From: Flavonifractor sp052065355
GTDB taxonomy: Bacteria; Bacillota; Clostridia; Oscillospirales; Oscillospiraceae
Assembly: GCF_052065355.1 (NCBI RefSeq)
Contig: NZ_JBQHUF010000012.1
Location: forward strand, 1-64,000
Direction of reading: 5' to 3'
Length of the DNA: 64,000 nucleotides
Shown here: in pieces, positions 15,679 through 24,200 of the stretch
Position numbering within the stretch: position 1 is the first letter of the stretch
Layout: every line of letters starts with the position of its first letter
Translations under genes and position numbers: made by a program
The notes under the pieces: generated by a model
What the model saw: only the letters and a program-made list of their open reading frames with translations
Told to the model about the DNA's origin: nothing
Databases searched by the model: none

Positions 15679-16020
15679 ATGAGCAAGATTTCTTTTGAGG
15701 GTATTGGCGAGATGGTGGCTACCTTCGCCTGTGCTGAGGGCGTAGCCGCCGGTCAGGTGGTCAAGGTCACTGCAGACGGCACGGTGGGTACCTGCGCCGG
15801 AGGCGACAAGATCTGCGGCGTGGCGCTGTCTGCGGAGGATGGCTACGCCGCCGTACAGCTGGGTGGCCTGGTACAGGTTGCTACCAGCGGCGGCAGCATT
15901 ACTACCGGCTGGTGCAAGCTGTCCGCTGATGGTACCGGCGGCATGAAGCAGGATACCTCTGCCGGCACCGACTATCTGGTGGTACGGGTGGAGACTGACG
16001 CGGCAGTGATCTGTCTGTAA
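15679..16020 (+). CDS. Capsid decoration (cement) protein
   Basis: 113 residues, rich in Gly, Ala, Thr and Val, with short strands such as AAGQVVKVTADGTVGTCAGG and ICGVALSAEDGYAAVQLGG. This matches the DUF2190-like capsid cement proteins usually placed between the protease and the major capsid gene, as here. Confidence 0.8.
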   Translation: MSKISFEGIGEMVATFACAEGVAAGQVVKVTADGTVGTCAGGDKICGVALSAEDGYAAVQLGGLVQVATSGGSITTGWCKLSADGTGGMKQDTSAGTDYLVVRVETDAAVICL

Positions 16021-16038
16021 GAAAGGGAGGATGCACAC

Positions 16039-17073
16039 ATGAGCTATCGGTTCGACAATCTCAAGCTGGAAAAGGGTATGTACAACGAGGCGGGCAAGTC
16101 ATTTGCCCAGGTGCTGGAGCGGGAGGACCCCTCCGAGCAGTACAAGGGTACCGCACTGGAGGGCCTGGATGCCTACCAGCGACAGCTCAAGCGCTTTGAC
16201 ATCAAGGTGAAGGGCGCGGGCAGCGACGTGGTGGAAAAGTTCTTCTCCACCAGCCAGTCTGCCGTTCTCTTCCCCGAGTACATTGCCCGGTCGGTGCGCC
16301 AGGGCATGGAGGAGAGCGACCTGCTGCCCCATATTACCGCTGCAACTACCCGCTTTGACGGCATGGACTACCGCTCCATCGCCTCCGTCCCTGACGACGA
16401 CCAGAAGGCGCTGCGCCAGGTGGAGGAGGGCGCTGAGATCCCTCAGACTCAGGTCAAGACCCAGGAGAATCTGGTGAAGCTCCACAAGCGGGGCCGGATG
16501 CTGGTGGCTTCCTACGAGGCCATCCGCTATCAGAAGCTGGATCTGTTCTCCGTTACCCTGCGGCAGATCGGCGCACACATCAACCGGATGCATCTGGAGG
16601 ACGCCATCGACGTGCTCATCAACGGCGACGGCAACAAGAACCCCGCACAGGAGTTTACCGTGGGTTCCGAGCCCATCGGCGGTTCCTCCGGTACCCTGAC
16701 CTACGACGAGCTGGTGGATTTTTGGGCACAGTTTGAGCCCTACGAGATGAACACCCTGCTGGTGTCCGGCGACATGATGCGCCAGATGCTCAAGATGGAC
16801 GAGTTCCAGAATCCCCTCACCGGACTTAACTTCCAGGGCACCGGCAAGCTGGCCACCCCCCTGGGTGCCACCCTGCTGCGTACCTCCGCCCTGGAGAGCG
16901 GCAAGCTCATCGGTCTGGACAAGCGGTACGCCCTGGAGATGGTACAGGGCTCCGATGTGATGGTGGAGTATGACAAGCTCATCGACCGTCAGCTGGAGCG
17001 GGCCGCCATTACCAGCATCTCCGGCTTTGCCAAGCTCTTTACTGAGGCGGCCAAGGTGCTGAAGCTGAAATGA
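16039..17073 (+). CDS. Major capsid protein (XkdG-like, HK97 fold)
   Basis: 344 residues, no obvious signal or membrane part. It starts with SYRFDNLKLEKGMYNEAGKS, and has AVLFPEYIARSVRQGMEESD, an E-loop-like stretch around FDGMDYRSIASVPDDDQKAL, and MVEYDKLIDRQLE near the end. It is preceded by AAGGGAGG. It would build the icosahedral shell. It overlaps the next gene by 4 bp. Confidence 0.88.
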   Translation: MSYRFDNLKLEKGMYNEAGKSFAQVLEREDPSEQYKGTALEGLDAYQRQLKRFDIKVKGAGSDVVEKFFSTSQSAVLFPEYIARSVRQGMEESDLLPHITAATTRFDGMDYRSIASVPDDDQKALRQVEEGAEIPQTQVKTQENLVKLHKRGRMLVASYEAIRYQKLDLFSVTLRQIGAHINRMHLEDAIDVLINGDGNKNPAQEFTVGSEPIGGSSGTLTYDELVDFWAQFEPYEMNTLLVSGDMMRQMLKMDEFQNPLTGLNFQGTGKLATPLGATLLRTSALESGKLIGLDKRYALEMVQGSDVMVEYDKLIDRQLERAAITSISGFAKLFTEAAKVLKLK

Positions 17074-17432
17074 GCGAGGAGATCGTAGCCATGGCCCAGA
17101 AGCTGGGCAAGGTGGCGGATGAGGATCTGGAGATCCTCACCGCCCTGTGTCAGGCGGCGGAGGCCGAAGTGGCAGCCCGGCTGCGGGACGGCCTGACCCA
17201 GGAGGACTGCGGGCAGGCCTATGTGCTGGGCTGCGCCTGGCTGGCGCTGTCGGCACTGGCGGCCAACGAGACGGGAACTGCGCCCCTGAAGTTTACCGCC
17301 GGTGAGGTCTCCATCCAGGAGGAGAGCGGCGATGCCGCTCAGCGGGCCTATGCGCTCCGACTTCAGGCGGAGACGGTACTGGGGCCCTATTTACAGGACA
17401 GCGGATTTGTGTTCCGGGGGGTCGAGGGATGA
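17070..17432 (+). CDS. Head-tail connector protein
   Basis: 120 residues, mostly helical and Ala-rich (LGKVADEDLEILTALCQAAE, GQAYVLGCAWLALSALAAN), in the position of the gp6/XkdH-type connector just after the capsid gene. It overlaps both neighbours by 4 bp, so expression is tightly coupled. The role is assigned from position and helical pattern. Confidence 0.7.
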   Translation: MSEEIVAMAQKLGKVADEDLEILTALCQAAEAEVAARLRDGLTQEDCGQAYVLGCAWLALSALAANETGTAPLKFTAGEVSIQEESGDAAQRAYALRLQAETVLGPYLQDSGFVFRGVEG

Positions 17433-17767
17433 CAGGCGCATGGAGCAGGATTTTGGAGAAATACGGTCAAAAAGTAACGGTATACAAGGAGAACGCGGAG
17501 ACGGGCACGGTATGCCGGGCCTTTCTCCAGCCTGCCCTGGAACGCCGTGGGGAGGGGTATCAGACCCTCCCCACCCCCCTGGGGCTGGTGCGGCAGGATC
17601 AGTGGATCTACCTGGGAAGCTCGGAGGTGTCCTTGGACACGTTAGGTGACGGCTATGTGGCGTGGGGAGAAAGAAAATTTTCCATCCGAGCCGCTCAGCC
17701 CGTTTACCTGGGTGACGAACTGGCCTATTGGTGGGGCCTGCTGGTGATCCGGGACGCGGACGCATGA
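17429..17767 (+). CDS. Head-tail adaptor or stopper protein
   Basis: 112 residues with a beta-rich pattern (KVTVYKENAETGTVCRAFLQ, DQWIYLGSSEVSLDTLGDGY, YWWGLLVIRDADA) typical of the small barrel stoppers that follow the connector. Function is assigned mainly by gene order in xkd-type clusters. Confidence 0.65.
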   Translation: MTGAWSRILEKYGQKVTVYKENAETGTVCRAFLQPALERRGEGYQTLPTPLGLVRQDQWIYLGSSEVSLDTLGDGYVAWGERKFSIRAAQPVYLGDELAYWWGLLVIRDADA

Positions 17768-17780
17768 GGACAGCGGGGGA

Positions 17781-18284
17781 ATGAGTATGGAATTTGGAGA
17801 GATCCGGGAGCGGATGGCCGAATACCTGAATGGTCAGGGTGTCGATGCGGTCTGCGCTTACCCGGACAGCGGACGGCTCCGCCGGAAGGGGGCGGTGGCC
17901 GCCGTATCCCTTCGGGCCTGTCAAGGCGGGCCGGGGGGCTTTCAGGATTATCTGGGAGAGCGGTATGATGAGGAGAGTGGCCAGTGGCAGGAGCTGTATG
18001 GGAAGAAGATCGTGCTGACCTTTGGGCTGGATCTCTATGCGCCCCAAAACGGGGGCGCGGCGGCCATTCAGTCCGCCTTTGACAAAATGGCGGAAGCCCT
18101 GCGGCGGGAGGGCCCTCCGGGGCTGCGGCTGCTGGAGCTCTCCTGCGGAGAGACCGAGTTTGACCAGGAGGCCGGTCTGTACCACCGGACGGTGGAGGCC
18201 CTGTGCCAGGGGTACCTCTACGCCGTGGCGGAGGAGGGCGGCACCTTCCTGGACTTTATTGTGAGAGGAGAGAGCCGGATTTGA
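17781..18284 (+). CDS. Tail terminator/completion-like protein (XkdJ position)
   Basis: 167 residues; ATG at 17781 or a second at 17787. It begins FGEIRERMAEYLNGQG, and has KIVLTFGLDLYAPQ and AAIQSAFDKMAEALR, a strand-helix layout like gpU-type tail terminators. It precedes the sheath gene, where the joining protein is normally found. Moderate certainty, from order more than sequence. Confidence 0.6.
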   Translation: MSMEFGEIRERMAEYLNGQGVDAVCAYPDSGRLRRKGAVAAVSLRACQGGPGGFQDYLGERYDEESGQWQELYGKKIVLTFGLDLYAPQNGGAAAIQSAFDKMAEALRREGPPGLRLLELSCGETEFDQEAGLYHRTVEALCQGYLYAVAEEGGTFLDFIVRGESRI

Positions 18285-18286
18285 GT

Positions 18287-19309
18287 ATGACGACCCATGA
18301 GAGACCGGGCGTGTATTCCGATTATGATGCCTCCACCGTGGTCAGCAGCACCGGCGGCGGACAGACTGCGGGTCTGGTGGCGGTATGTACCGAAGGCGAG
18401 GCGGGAACCCTTTACATCCTCAACCGCTACGAGGATGCTGTGACCACCTTCGGTCAGGAGGAGAACCTGACGGAGCTGGTCCGCCTGCTGCTGCTTAACG
18501 GTGCGGCCCAGGTGCGGGCGGTGCCGGTGGCCAATGCAGAGGGTTATGAGGCTGCCTTTGCCCTGTTGGAGGCGGAAGAGGATGTGGCCCTGGTGGTGTG
18601 TGACAGCACCGATGTATCGGTGCAGCAGAAGCTGCGGGACAGTGTCTGCGCTGCCTCTGAGGCAAGACGGGAGCGCATTGCCGTGGTATGCGGCGGGGCC
18701 TCTGAGAGTGTGGACAACCTGGTGCAGCGGGCGGGTCAGATCAACAGCGAGCGGGTGGTACTGCTGGCGCCTGGGGACGCATCCAGCCTGCTGGCCGCCG
18801 CTGTGGCGGGCGCCATCGCCGGGGAGAGCGACCCAGCTGTGCCCATGGGAGGCGCGGAACTGAAGGGACTGGGCGGTCTGGAGGCCCAGTACACCGACAA
18901 CGAGATCGACACCCTGGTGCGGGGCGGTGTCACCCCCCTGGAGCGGGTGAGCGGAATTGTCAGCGTAGTGCGGGCCGTTACCACCCGCACCAAGAGCGGA
19001 GAAGTGCCTGACGCCACTTGGCGGGAGCTGACCACCATCCGGATCGTGGACGATGTGATCCCCACCATCCGAGACGCTCTGCGGGCTAAGTTCCGCAGGA
19101 CCAAGAACACGGAGCAGACCAGAGGGGCCATCCGCTCCCAGGTGATTCTGGAGCTGGAGAACAAGCTGAGCCGAGAGATTATTACCGGCTACGAAAACGT
19201 CACGGTGCAGGCGGACACGGAAAATCCCACAGTGTGCCTGGTGGATTTCTCCTTCACGGTGGCTCACGGCCTGAACCAGATCTGGCTCAGCGCCCACATT
19301 ACGGTGTAA
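18287..19309 (+). CDS. Contractile tail sheath protein (XkdK-like)
   Basis: 340 residues from ATG at 18287 (a TTG at 18281 is closer to GAGGAG and also possible). The opening ERPGVYSDYDAS and the C-terminal region TIRIVDDVIPTIRDALRAKF, then LVDFSFTVAHGLNQIWLSAH, are typical of tail sheath proteins. It is shorter than the ~466 residues of PBSX XkdK, so it lacks outer decorating domains. It shows that the particle is contractile. Confidence 0.9.
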   Translation: MTTHERPGVYSDYDASTVVSSTGGGQTAGLVAVCTEGEAGTLYILNRYEDAVTTFGQEENLTELVRLLLLNGAAQVRAVPVANAEGYEAAFALLEAEEDVALVVCDSTDVSVQQKLRDSVCAASEARRERIAVVCGGASESVDNLVQRAGQINSERVVLLAPGDASSLLAAAVAGAIAGESDPAVPMGGAELKGLGGLEAQYTDNEIDTLVRGGVTPLERVSGIVSVVRAVTTRTKSGEVPDATWRELTTIRIVDDVIPTIRDALRAKFRRTKNTEQTRGAIRSQVILELENKLSREIITGYENVTVQADTENPTVCLVDFSFTVAHGLNQIWLSAHITV

Positions 19310-19321
19310 AGGAGGATGCCT

Positions 19322-19711
19322 ATGAAAGTCGCGGGATTTCCCACCAGCAGCGATATTTATCTGGAGATCGACGGGAAAAAGGTGGCGGTGGTGCAGAGTT
19401 ACTCCGCCAAGTCTACCCGAACCAGTCAGAATGTGGAGGCCTTCGGCGAGGATGAGCCGGTGGCTACCATCCCTGGCCAGCGCAGCCACGTCATTGAGCT
19501 GACCCGGCTGTACGCCACAGATGAGGCCATCCGGGACGGAATCAATTTCCACGATCTGGAGGATTTCAGCCTGGTGATCTGCAAGCCGGACCGGAAGATC
19601 ATCTACTCCGGCTGCCAGTGGAGCTCCATTGGTGAGACCGGTGCCCTGGGGGCCATGGTGGTGGAGAAAATCACGGTGGTGGCCTCCAAACGGATCGAGA
19701 CGGCGGTATGA
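19322..19711 (+). CDS. Tail tube protein (XkdM-like)
   Basis: 129 residues from ATG at 19322 after GGAGG. The beta-rich sequence VAGFPTSSDIYLEIDGKKVA, SYSAKSTRTSQNVEAFGEDE and the end GETGALGAMVVEKITVVASK is that of the DUF2001/XkdM tube family that stacks inside the sheath. The stop overlaps the chaperone start. Confidence 0.88.
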   Translation: MKVAGFPTSSDIYLEIDGKKVAVVQSYSAKSTRTSQNVEAFGEDEPVATIPGQRSHVIELTRLYATDEAIRDGINFHDLEDFSLVICKPDRKIIYSGCQWSSIGETGALGAMVVEKITVVASKRIETAV

Positions 19712-20139
19712 CCATGGAGCGGCAGTCGATCCTCAGCCGTAGGGAACGGCTGAGGCTGGAGGACGGAAGGGAGCTGCGGCTCCTTTCCGCCCTGGAGGTG
19801 CTGGAGGCGGGCAGAGAGGCAGCTGAGCTGGCCCAAAATGAGGGGGAACGGGCCCTGTGTGCCAACGCCTGCCTGCTGGCCCGCGCATTGGAGCGAAAAG
19901 GAACGGCTGTCTTTTCCAGCGGCCGGGCGGTACTGGAGCGGCTGAGTCCCCGGGAGATCGGAGAACTGGCCCGGCGGTGGAACGAACTGGATCGGGCGGA
20001 AAATCCGTCCCCCGAGAATGGGGAGGAGACTGTTCTAGAGCTAAAAAAAGCCTGGAGCACGCCCCTTATGAGCGCCTTCGCTGGCGCGTGCTCCAAATGT
20101 TTCGGGCCCTTCCTACGGAGGAGCGGGCCCAAAAAATGA
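19708..20139 (+). CDS. Tail assembly chaperone, short form (XkdN/gpG-like)
   Basis: 143 residues if read in one frame. It is helical (RERLRLEDGRELRLLSALEV, ALCANACLLARALERKGTAV). In tailed phages this gene makes a short and a longer frameshifted form that help assemble the tube around the tape measure. The last ~29 residues in this frame (after Lys114) look random compared with those in the -1 frame, which supports frameshifting at 20043-20049. It overlaps the tube gene by 4 bp. Confidence 0.85.
   Translation: MTMERQSILSRRERLRLEDGRELRLLSALEVLEAGREAAELAQNEGERALCANACLLARALERKGTAVFSSGRAVLERLSPREIGELARRWNELDRAENPSPENGEETVLELKKAWSTPLMSAFAGACSKCFGPFLRRSGPKK
20043..20095 (+). promoter_or_regulatory. 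Programmed -1 ribosomal frameshift signal
   Basis: Codons CTA AAA AAA contain the slippery heptamer A-AAA-AAA (20043-20049). Three nucleotides on, TGGAGCACGC (20053-20062) pairs perfectly with GCGTGCTCCA (20086-20095) to form the stimulatory hairpin. After slipping, reading continues as Ser-Leu-Glu-His to the stop at 20345. Slippery run plus a close downstream stem is the standard architecture. Confidence 0.85.
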
Positions 20140-20345
20140 AGGCACGGGACTACCTGTGGTGTGCCCTCAACCTGATGCTGGATCGGGAGGAGACGCTGGC
20201 GCGGCTATGTCCACACTGCAGGGCGGAGGCGGAGGAGGAGCGCTGCCCGGTATGCGGCATGCCCACAGGTGAGACGACAGCGGCTCACAATGCCTCCTTT
20301 GATCAGGAACGCTACGAGCGGCTGAAACGGGGGGAGCGGATTTGA
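20049..20345 (+). CDS. Frameshift extension of the tail chaperone (gpGT-like), zinc-ribbon end
   Basis: Joined to 19708-20049 by a -1 shift, this gives a 212-residue long form. The extension contains LEHAPYERLRWRVLQMFRAL and a Cys4 zinc ribbon (CPHC then CPVC, about 20 residues apart). It is open in this frame well upstream, and its sequence is more protein-like than the 0-frame tail. An ATG at 20136 overlapping the 0-frame stop could also start a 69-residue product on its own; the hairpin and slippery run favour the fusion. Confidence 0.75.
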   Translation, partial: SLEHAPYERLRWRVLQMFRALPTEERAQKMKARDYLWCALNLMLDREETLARLCPHCRAEAEEERCPVCGMPTGETTAAHNASFDQERYERLKRGERI

Positions 20346-20875
20346 CCAATTACGTTGAAGCCCTCCTGCGGGAGCAGGAAGGAGAGGAAGTGCACCAAAT
20401 CAAATATGACTGGCGGAAGGCCTGGGAGGAGACCGCGCTCCTCGTCTCGGAAGAGGCCGGAACCAACACCGAAGTGGGAAGGGACGTTCTGAGAGAAAAG
20501 ATGGACGGTATGCCCGCAGGTATGGAGGAGCTTGCAGATTCGGCGGAGTGGACGGCGAAAGGCCTGGAGAGAGAAGGATCTGAAGGATCCGGCTATAAAA
20601 CAGGAGAGAGGGCAGACCAAACAGCCAGCCTCAAAAATGCTAACTTGTGGGAGAGTGTGGATACAGAGAGATATGCCGCCCTGCCGGGAGAGTGGATGTA
20701 TCAGGCCCTTAAGCAAAGTCTGAGGGCACTGCCTGCTTCCAGGCAGGAGAGTCGGGTGGTGACACTTCAAAAACCGGGGGAGAGAGAAAAAGGCGGCGCC
20801 TGGGACGCCGCCGGGCTGGATCGGTTGGTACGCCGGGACGCCAGAAGATTTGACGGGGGGTTTCAACTGCTGTGA
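20342..20875 (+). CDS. Unrecognised 177-residue protein in the tape-measure position
   Basis: Starts with TTG at 20342 after GGGGGGAG, overlapping the chaperone stop. In xkd clusters a tape measure of several hundred to over a thousand residues lies here, between the chaperone and the LysM gene. This protein has only 177, is polar and low in hydrophobic stretches (no membrane helix, no long coiled coil), and ends LDRLVRRDARRFDGGFQLL. It could be a minimal ruler, an adaptor that replaces it, or an unrelated protein. I do not recognise its family. Confidence 0.75.
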   Translation: MTNYVEALLREQEGEEVHQIKYDWRKAWEETALLVSEEAGTNTEVGRDVLREKMDGMPAGMEELADSAEWTAKGLEREGSEGSGYKTGERADQTASLKNANLWESVDTERYAALPGEWMYQALKQSLRALPASRQESRVVTLQKPGEREKGGAWDAAGLDRLVRRDARRFDGGFQLL

Positions 20876-21450
20876 GATTGGCGGCAATGCGATATAAGAA
20901 TTTTATTTGGCCCCACAATCCCAGGGTATATTCCATCGGATTCAAACGGACCATGGGAGCCGACAAGGTGCCCTTTGGACGATATGTTCTCCAGGATCTG
21001 GGGCCGGAGCAGCGGATCATGGAGGGGGAAGGGGAATTCGTGGGGGAGAACGCCTACGAGCTGTTCAAGCAGCTGGCTACGGTGTTCTATTCAGACGGCC
21101 CGGGCCTGCTGGTCCATCCGGTATGGCAGACCTCCAACGCCTACTTTGTGGAGCTCTCCCTGACCCAAGAACCCAGAGCGGACTATGTGCGCTACCATTT
21201 CACCTTCTGGGAGAGCTATGACGGCCACAGCACCGGAACCAAAGTAACTTCAACTGATACCGGCAGCGGCGGACAGGAGGGGAATAGCTCCGCATCCAGT
21301 CAGGAGCAGTGGTACACGGTGGTGCGGGGAGACACCATGTGGGGCATCGCCCGGAAGTACGGTATGAGTCTTACTGCTTTGGTGACCCTCAATCCACAGA
21401 TCAAGAACCCCAACCTGATCCTGGTAGGGCAGAAAGTGCGGGTGGCCTAG
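20872..21450 (+). CDS. LysM-containing tail protein (XkdP-like)
   Basis: 192 residues from GTG at 20872, overlapping the previous stop. The first ~120 residues (NPRVYSIGFKRTMGADKVPF, FKQLATVFYSDGPGLL) match XkdP-type baseplate proteins. A Gly/Ser linker leads to a LysM domain at about 145-192 (WYTVVRGDTMWGIARKYGMS). LysM would bind peptidoglycan during penetration or assembly. It is followed immediately by the hub gene. Confidence 0.85.
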   Translation: MRLAAMRYKNFIWPHNPRVYSIGFKRTMGADKVPFGRYVLQDLGPEQRIMEGEGEFVGENAYELFKQLATVFYSDGPGLLVHPVWQTSNAYFVELSLTQEPRADYVRYHFTFWESYDGHSTGTKVTSTDTGSGGQEGNSSASSQEQWYTVVRGDTMWGIARKYGMSLTALVTLNPQIKNPNLILVGQKVRVA

Positions 21451-22401
21451 ATGGTAGGAAAACTGACCTGCTGGGACGGTAAGGAAATCGAACTGCCCGA
21501 TGTAAAGGCTTGGCAGTTCCAGTACGGACGTGGCACGCCCTGTGACAGTTTTCTGCTTACATGCCTGTGGGAGCCGGAGAAGGAGGACCTGTTGGCTGAG
21601 GCGGTGACCTTTACGGCGATGGAAAACGGAGAGATCGTGTTTACCGGGGTGGTGGACGAGTGTGAGCGGGGCTGGGACCCAAACGGTGGATTTCTCACCG
21701 TCTCTGGCCGGAGCATGGCCGCCCGACTGCTGGACAATGAGGCGTTGGGGATGGAATACCAGACGGCCACCTGGCAGGACATCCTGCGGGATCATGTGAC
21801 GCCTTACGGAATCCAAGCCTTGCCGGGAGCGAATCTGCCGGCGGTGCCCGGCTTTGTGGTGGAAACAGGGAGTAGTGAGTGGCAGGTGGTCTATGAGTTT
21901 TGCCGCTACTACGGCGGTGTCACACCACGGTTCGACCGGCTGGGCAGGTTGGTGGTTGGGCCCTGGCCGGAAGGAGAACGACTGAAGCTGCGGGAGAATG
22001 GGGCGGTCACCGCTCTCACCCTGCGAGATCAGCGCTATGGTGTGTTATCCCAGGTACTGGTGCGGGACCGCACCACTGAAGCGGTACAGACAGTGGAGAA
22101 CACCGACTTTCTTCGGCGGGGTGGAATGTGCCGGAGAGTGCTCACCATGCCGGGGAAAAGCACCTATCAGGCTATGCGCTGGTCAGGAGATTACCAGATT
22201 TCCCGAAGCAGGGAGGAACTGCGGCAGATGGAACTGGAGCTGCCGGGAAGTTTTTTGGCCTGGCCGGGGGACTTGGTGGAGCTATCGCCCCGGTATCCGG
22301 TGGGGCAGGGGCTCTGGCGGGTTGCGGAGATGACCTGTGCACTGGATGAGAGCGGGCTCCACACAAAACTGATTCTGGGCGTACCCGACGCCCTGCAATA
22401 G
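21451..22401 (+). CDS. Baseplate hub protein (XkdQ/gpD-like)
   Basis: 316 residues, directly abutting the LysM gene. The pattern GKEIELPDVKAWQFQYGRGT, FTGVVDECERGWDPNGGFLT and AARLLDNEALGMEYQTATWQ, with SWGVTP-like GGVTPRFDRLGRLVVG, is typical of the tail hub proteins (gp27/gpD/XkdQ) that hold the spike. Confidence 0.85.
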   Translation: MVGKLTCWDGKEIELPDVKAWQFQYGRGTPCDSFLLTCLWEPEKEDLLAEAVTFTAMENGEIVFTGVVDECERGWDPNGGFLTVSGRSMAARLLDNEALGMEYQTATWQDILRDHVTPYGIQALPGANLPAVPGFVVETGSSEWQVVYEFCRYYGGVTPRFDRLGRLVVGPWPEGERLKLRENGAVTALTLRDQRYGVLSQVLVRDRTTEAVQTVENTDFLRRGGMCRRVLTMPGKSTYQAMRWSGDYQISRSREELRQMELELPGSFLAWPGDLVELSPRYPVGQGLWRVAEMTCALDESGLHTKLILGVPDALQ

Positions 22402-22410
22402 AGAGGGTGG

Positions 22411-22785
22411 ATGAGCATGTGGATCGCGGAGCGGAGCCGGCGCAGGCTGGAGCCGGAGTGTGCGGCCGCTTTGGGGCAGGTCACGCTGCCCCAGAATCCC
22501 GCGGGAGTTTGGCTGGCCGGCGAACGTCGAAACATACCGGTATTTGCGCCCGGCGGGTATGTATGGCGGCCCAGCCTGGGAGAGCAGGTGCTGGTGCTGA
22601 AGACAGGAGAGCAGGGAGAAGCGCCCTGTGTGCTGGGGGTGCGCTGTCAGGATAAGTGGGAGCTGGAGGAAGGCGAGGTCGTCCTGTACAGCGGAAAAGC
22701 CGCGCTGCATCTGAAAAGAGACGGAACGGTGGATATTACCGGCAGACTGACAGTCAATGGGACGCCGGTGTCGACGATGGGGTGA
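22411..22785 (+). CDS. Baseplate spike-region protein (XkdR/gpV-like)
   Basis: 124 residues. It contains an OB-like part (YVWRPSLGEQVLVLKTGEQG, VLGVRCQ) and an end typical of spike proteins (ALHLKRDGTVDITGRLTVNG). In phages such a trimer tips the tail tube. It is much shorter than PBSX-type spikes with long beta-helices. Confidence 0.78.
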   Translation: MSMWIAERSRRRLEPECAAALGQVTLPQNPAGVWLAGERRNIPVFAPGGYVWRPSLGEQVLVLKTGEQGEAPCVLGVRCQDKWELEEGEVVLYSGKAALHLKRDGTVDITGRLTVNGTPVSTMG

Positions 22786-22789
22786 GCGG

Positions 22790-23134
22790 ATGGAACTGAT
22801 GGTACGGGATGGGGATTACGTAACGGATGAAACCGGTGCGCTCCGCCGGGCGGAGGGCAGCCAGGAGCTTTTGCAGCGTGTTATGTGGAAGCTGTCCATC
22901 CCGCGAGGGAGCTTTCCGCCCCTGCCGGAGCTGGGCAGTGAGCTGTACCAACTGAGCCGGTGTAAGCCCTCTCAGCGGGAGAGCATGGCCAGACAGTATG
23001 CCGCCCAGGCCTTGACGGACGAGCCGGATCTAACAGTGACGGCAGCGGAGCTGGGAGAGGACGGCACGCTTCGGTTTTATCTGGACTGGCGGGGCGAGGA
23101 GCTGGCCTTGACTATGGAGCTGGGAGGATGGTGA
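22790..23134 (+). CDS. Baseplate wedge protein (XkdS/gp25-like)
   Basis: 114 residues from ATG at 22790. The W-K-LSIPRGSFP pattern and the end GTLRFYLDWRGEELALTMEL resemble DUF2634/gp25-like wedge proteins that start sheath assembly. It lies between the spike and baseplate J genes, as in PBSX. Confidence 0.8.
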   Translation: MELMVRDGDYVTDETGALRRAEGSQELLQRVMWKLSIPRGSFPPLPELGSELYQLSRCKPSQRESMARQYAAQALTDEPDLTVTAAELGEDGTLRFYLDWRGEELALTMELGGW

Positions 23135-23138
23135 ATCT

Positions 23139-24200
23139 ATGACGGTAGACGAAATTTATGAGCAAATGGTGGAACTGTTCCAGCAGGAGACGGGATTGAC
23201 CCTGAGCTCAGGCGGAGATATGGCGGTGCGGCTGTATGCTGTGGCCAGTCAGATCTACGGGCTGTATGTACAGGCAGACTGGGTAAACCGGCAGTGCTTC
23301 CCACAGACTGCCGTGGAGGACTATCTGGATCTCCACGCCCAGCTGCGGGGCCTGACCCGCCGGGAAGCGGCGGCGGCTGAGGGGGTCATCCGCTTTGAGA
23401 CTGATTCTGCCGCGGATACCGATCTGGTCGTCGCGGCAGGAACGGTGTGCATGACCGCCGGAGGCGTACGTTTTGAGACCACACAGGAGGGGACTATTGC
23501 AGGCGGGGAAACGATGGTAGATGTGCCTGCACGGGCTGTCGAGCCGGGGGCATCCGGCAATGTGGCAGCAGGCGCGATCCGCGCCATGGCAGTTGCCCCG
23601 GTGGGAGTGAGCCGCTGTACGAACCCGGAAGGTTTTTCCGGCGGGCTGGACACCGAAAGCGACGAGGAATTGCGGAGCCGGGTACTGGAAACCTTCCGGC
23701 GGATGCCCAACGGTGCTAATGCAGCCTACTATGAGCAGGAGGCCATGTCCTTCCCTCAGGTGGCGGCCGCCGCCGTGGTATCCCGCCCCAGAGGGGTGGG
23801 CTCGGTGGATGTGGTGGTGTCAACTCCGGCAGGGGTGCCCGACGGAGAACTGCTGGAGGAGCTGCAGGCCTATTTTGAGCAGCGGCGGGAGATCGCCGTG
23901 GATGTCCAGGTGCGGGCTCCGGAGGTCAAAAACGTGACGGTGACGATCCGGGTAGCCGCAGAAGACAACCGGGATGGGGAGGCGGTACGTCAGGCGGTGG
24001 AACAGGCCATCCGCAGCTGGTTTGACGGACGGCTGCTGGGGCAGGATATCCTTCGGGCCAGACTGGGAGAGATCACGTTTGGCGTGGATGGTGTGAAAAA
24101 CTACGTCATTGATGCCCCGGCTGCCGATGTGGCAGTGGAGAGTGATGTACTGCCTCACTTGGAGAGCATCACCGTTTCCCAACTGGAGGCGGCGGTATGA
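23139..24200 (+). CDS. Baseplate J family protein (XkdT-like)
   Basis: 353 residues. The motifs VNRQCFPQTAVEDYLDLHAQ, RGLTRREAAAAEGVIRF and GRPRGVGSVDVVV-like SRPRGVGSVDVVVSTPAGVP are characteristic of baseplate J (gpJ/gp6-like). It would form the wedges of the baseplate. The stop overlaps the next start by 4 bp. Confidence 0.93.
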   Translation: MTVDEIYEQMVELFQQETGLTLSSGGDMAVRLYAVASQIYGLYVQADWVNRQCFPQTAVEDYLDLHAQLRGLTRREAAAAEGVIRFETDSAADTDLVVAAGTVCMTAGGVRFETTQEGTIAGGETMVDVPARAVEPGASGNVAAGAIRAMAVAPVGVSRCTNPEGFSGGLDTESDEELRSRVLETFRRMPNGANAAYYEQEAMSFPQVAAAAVVSRPRGVGSVDVVVSTPAGVPDGELLEELQAYFEQRREIAVDVQVRAPEVKNVTVTIRVAAEDNRDGEAVRQAVEQAIRSWFDGRLLGQDILRARLGEITFGVDGVKNYVIDAPAADVAVESDVLPHLESITVSQLEAAV

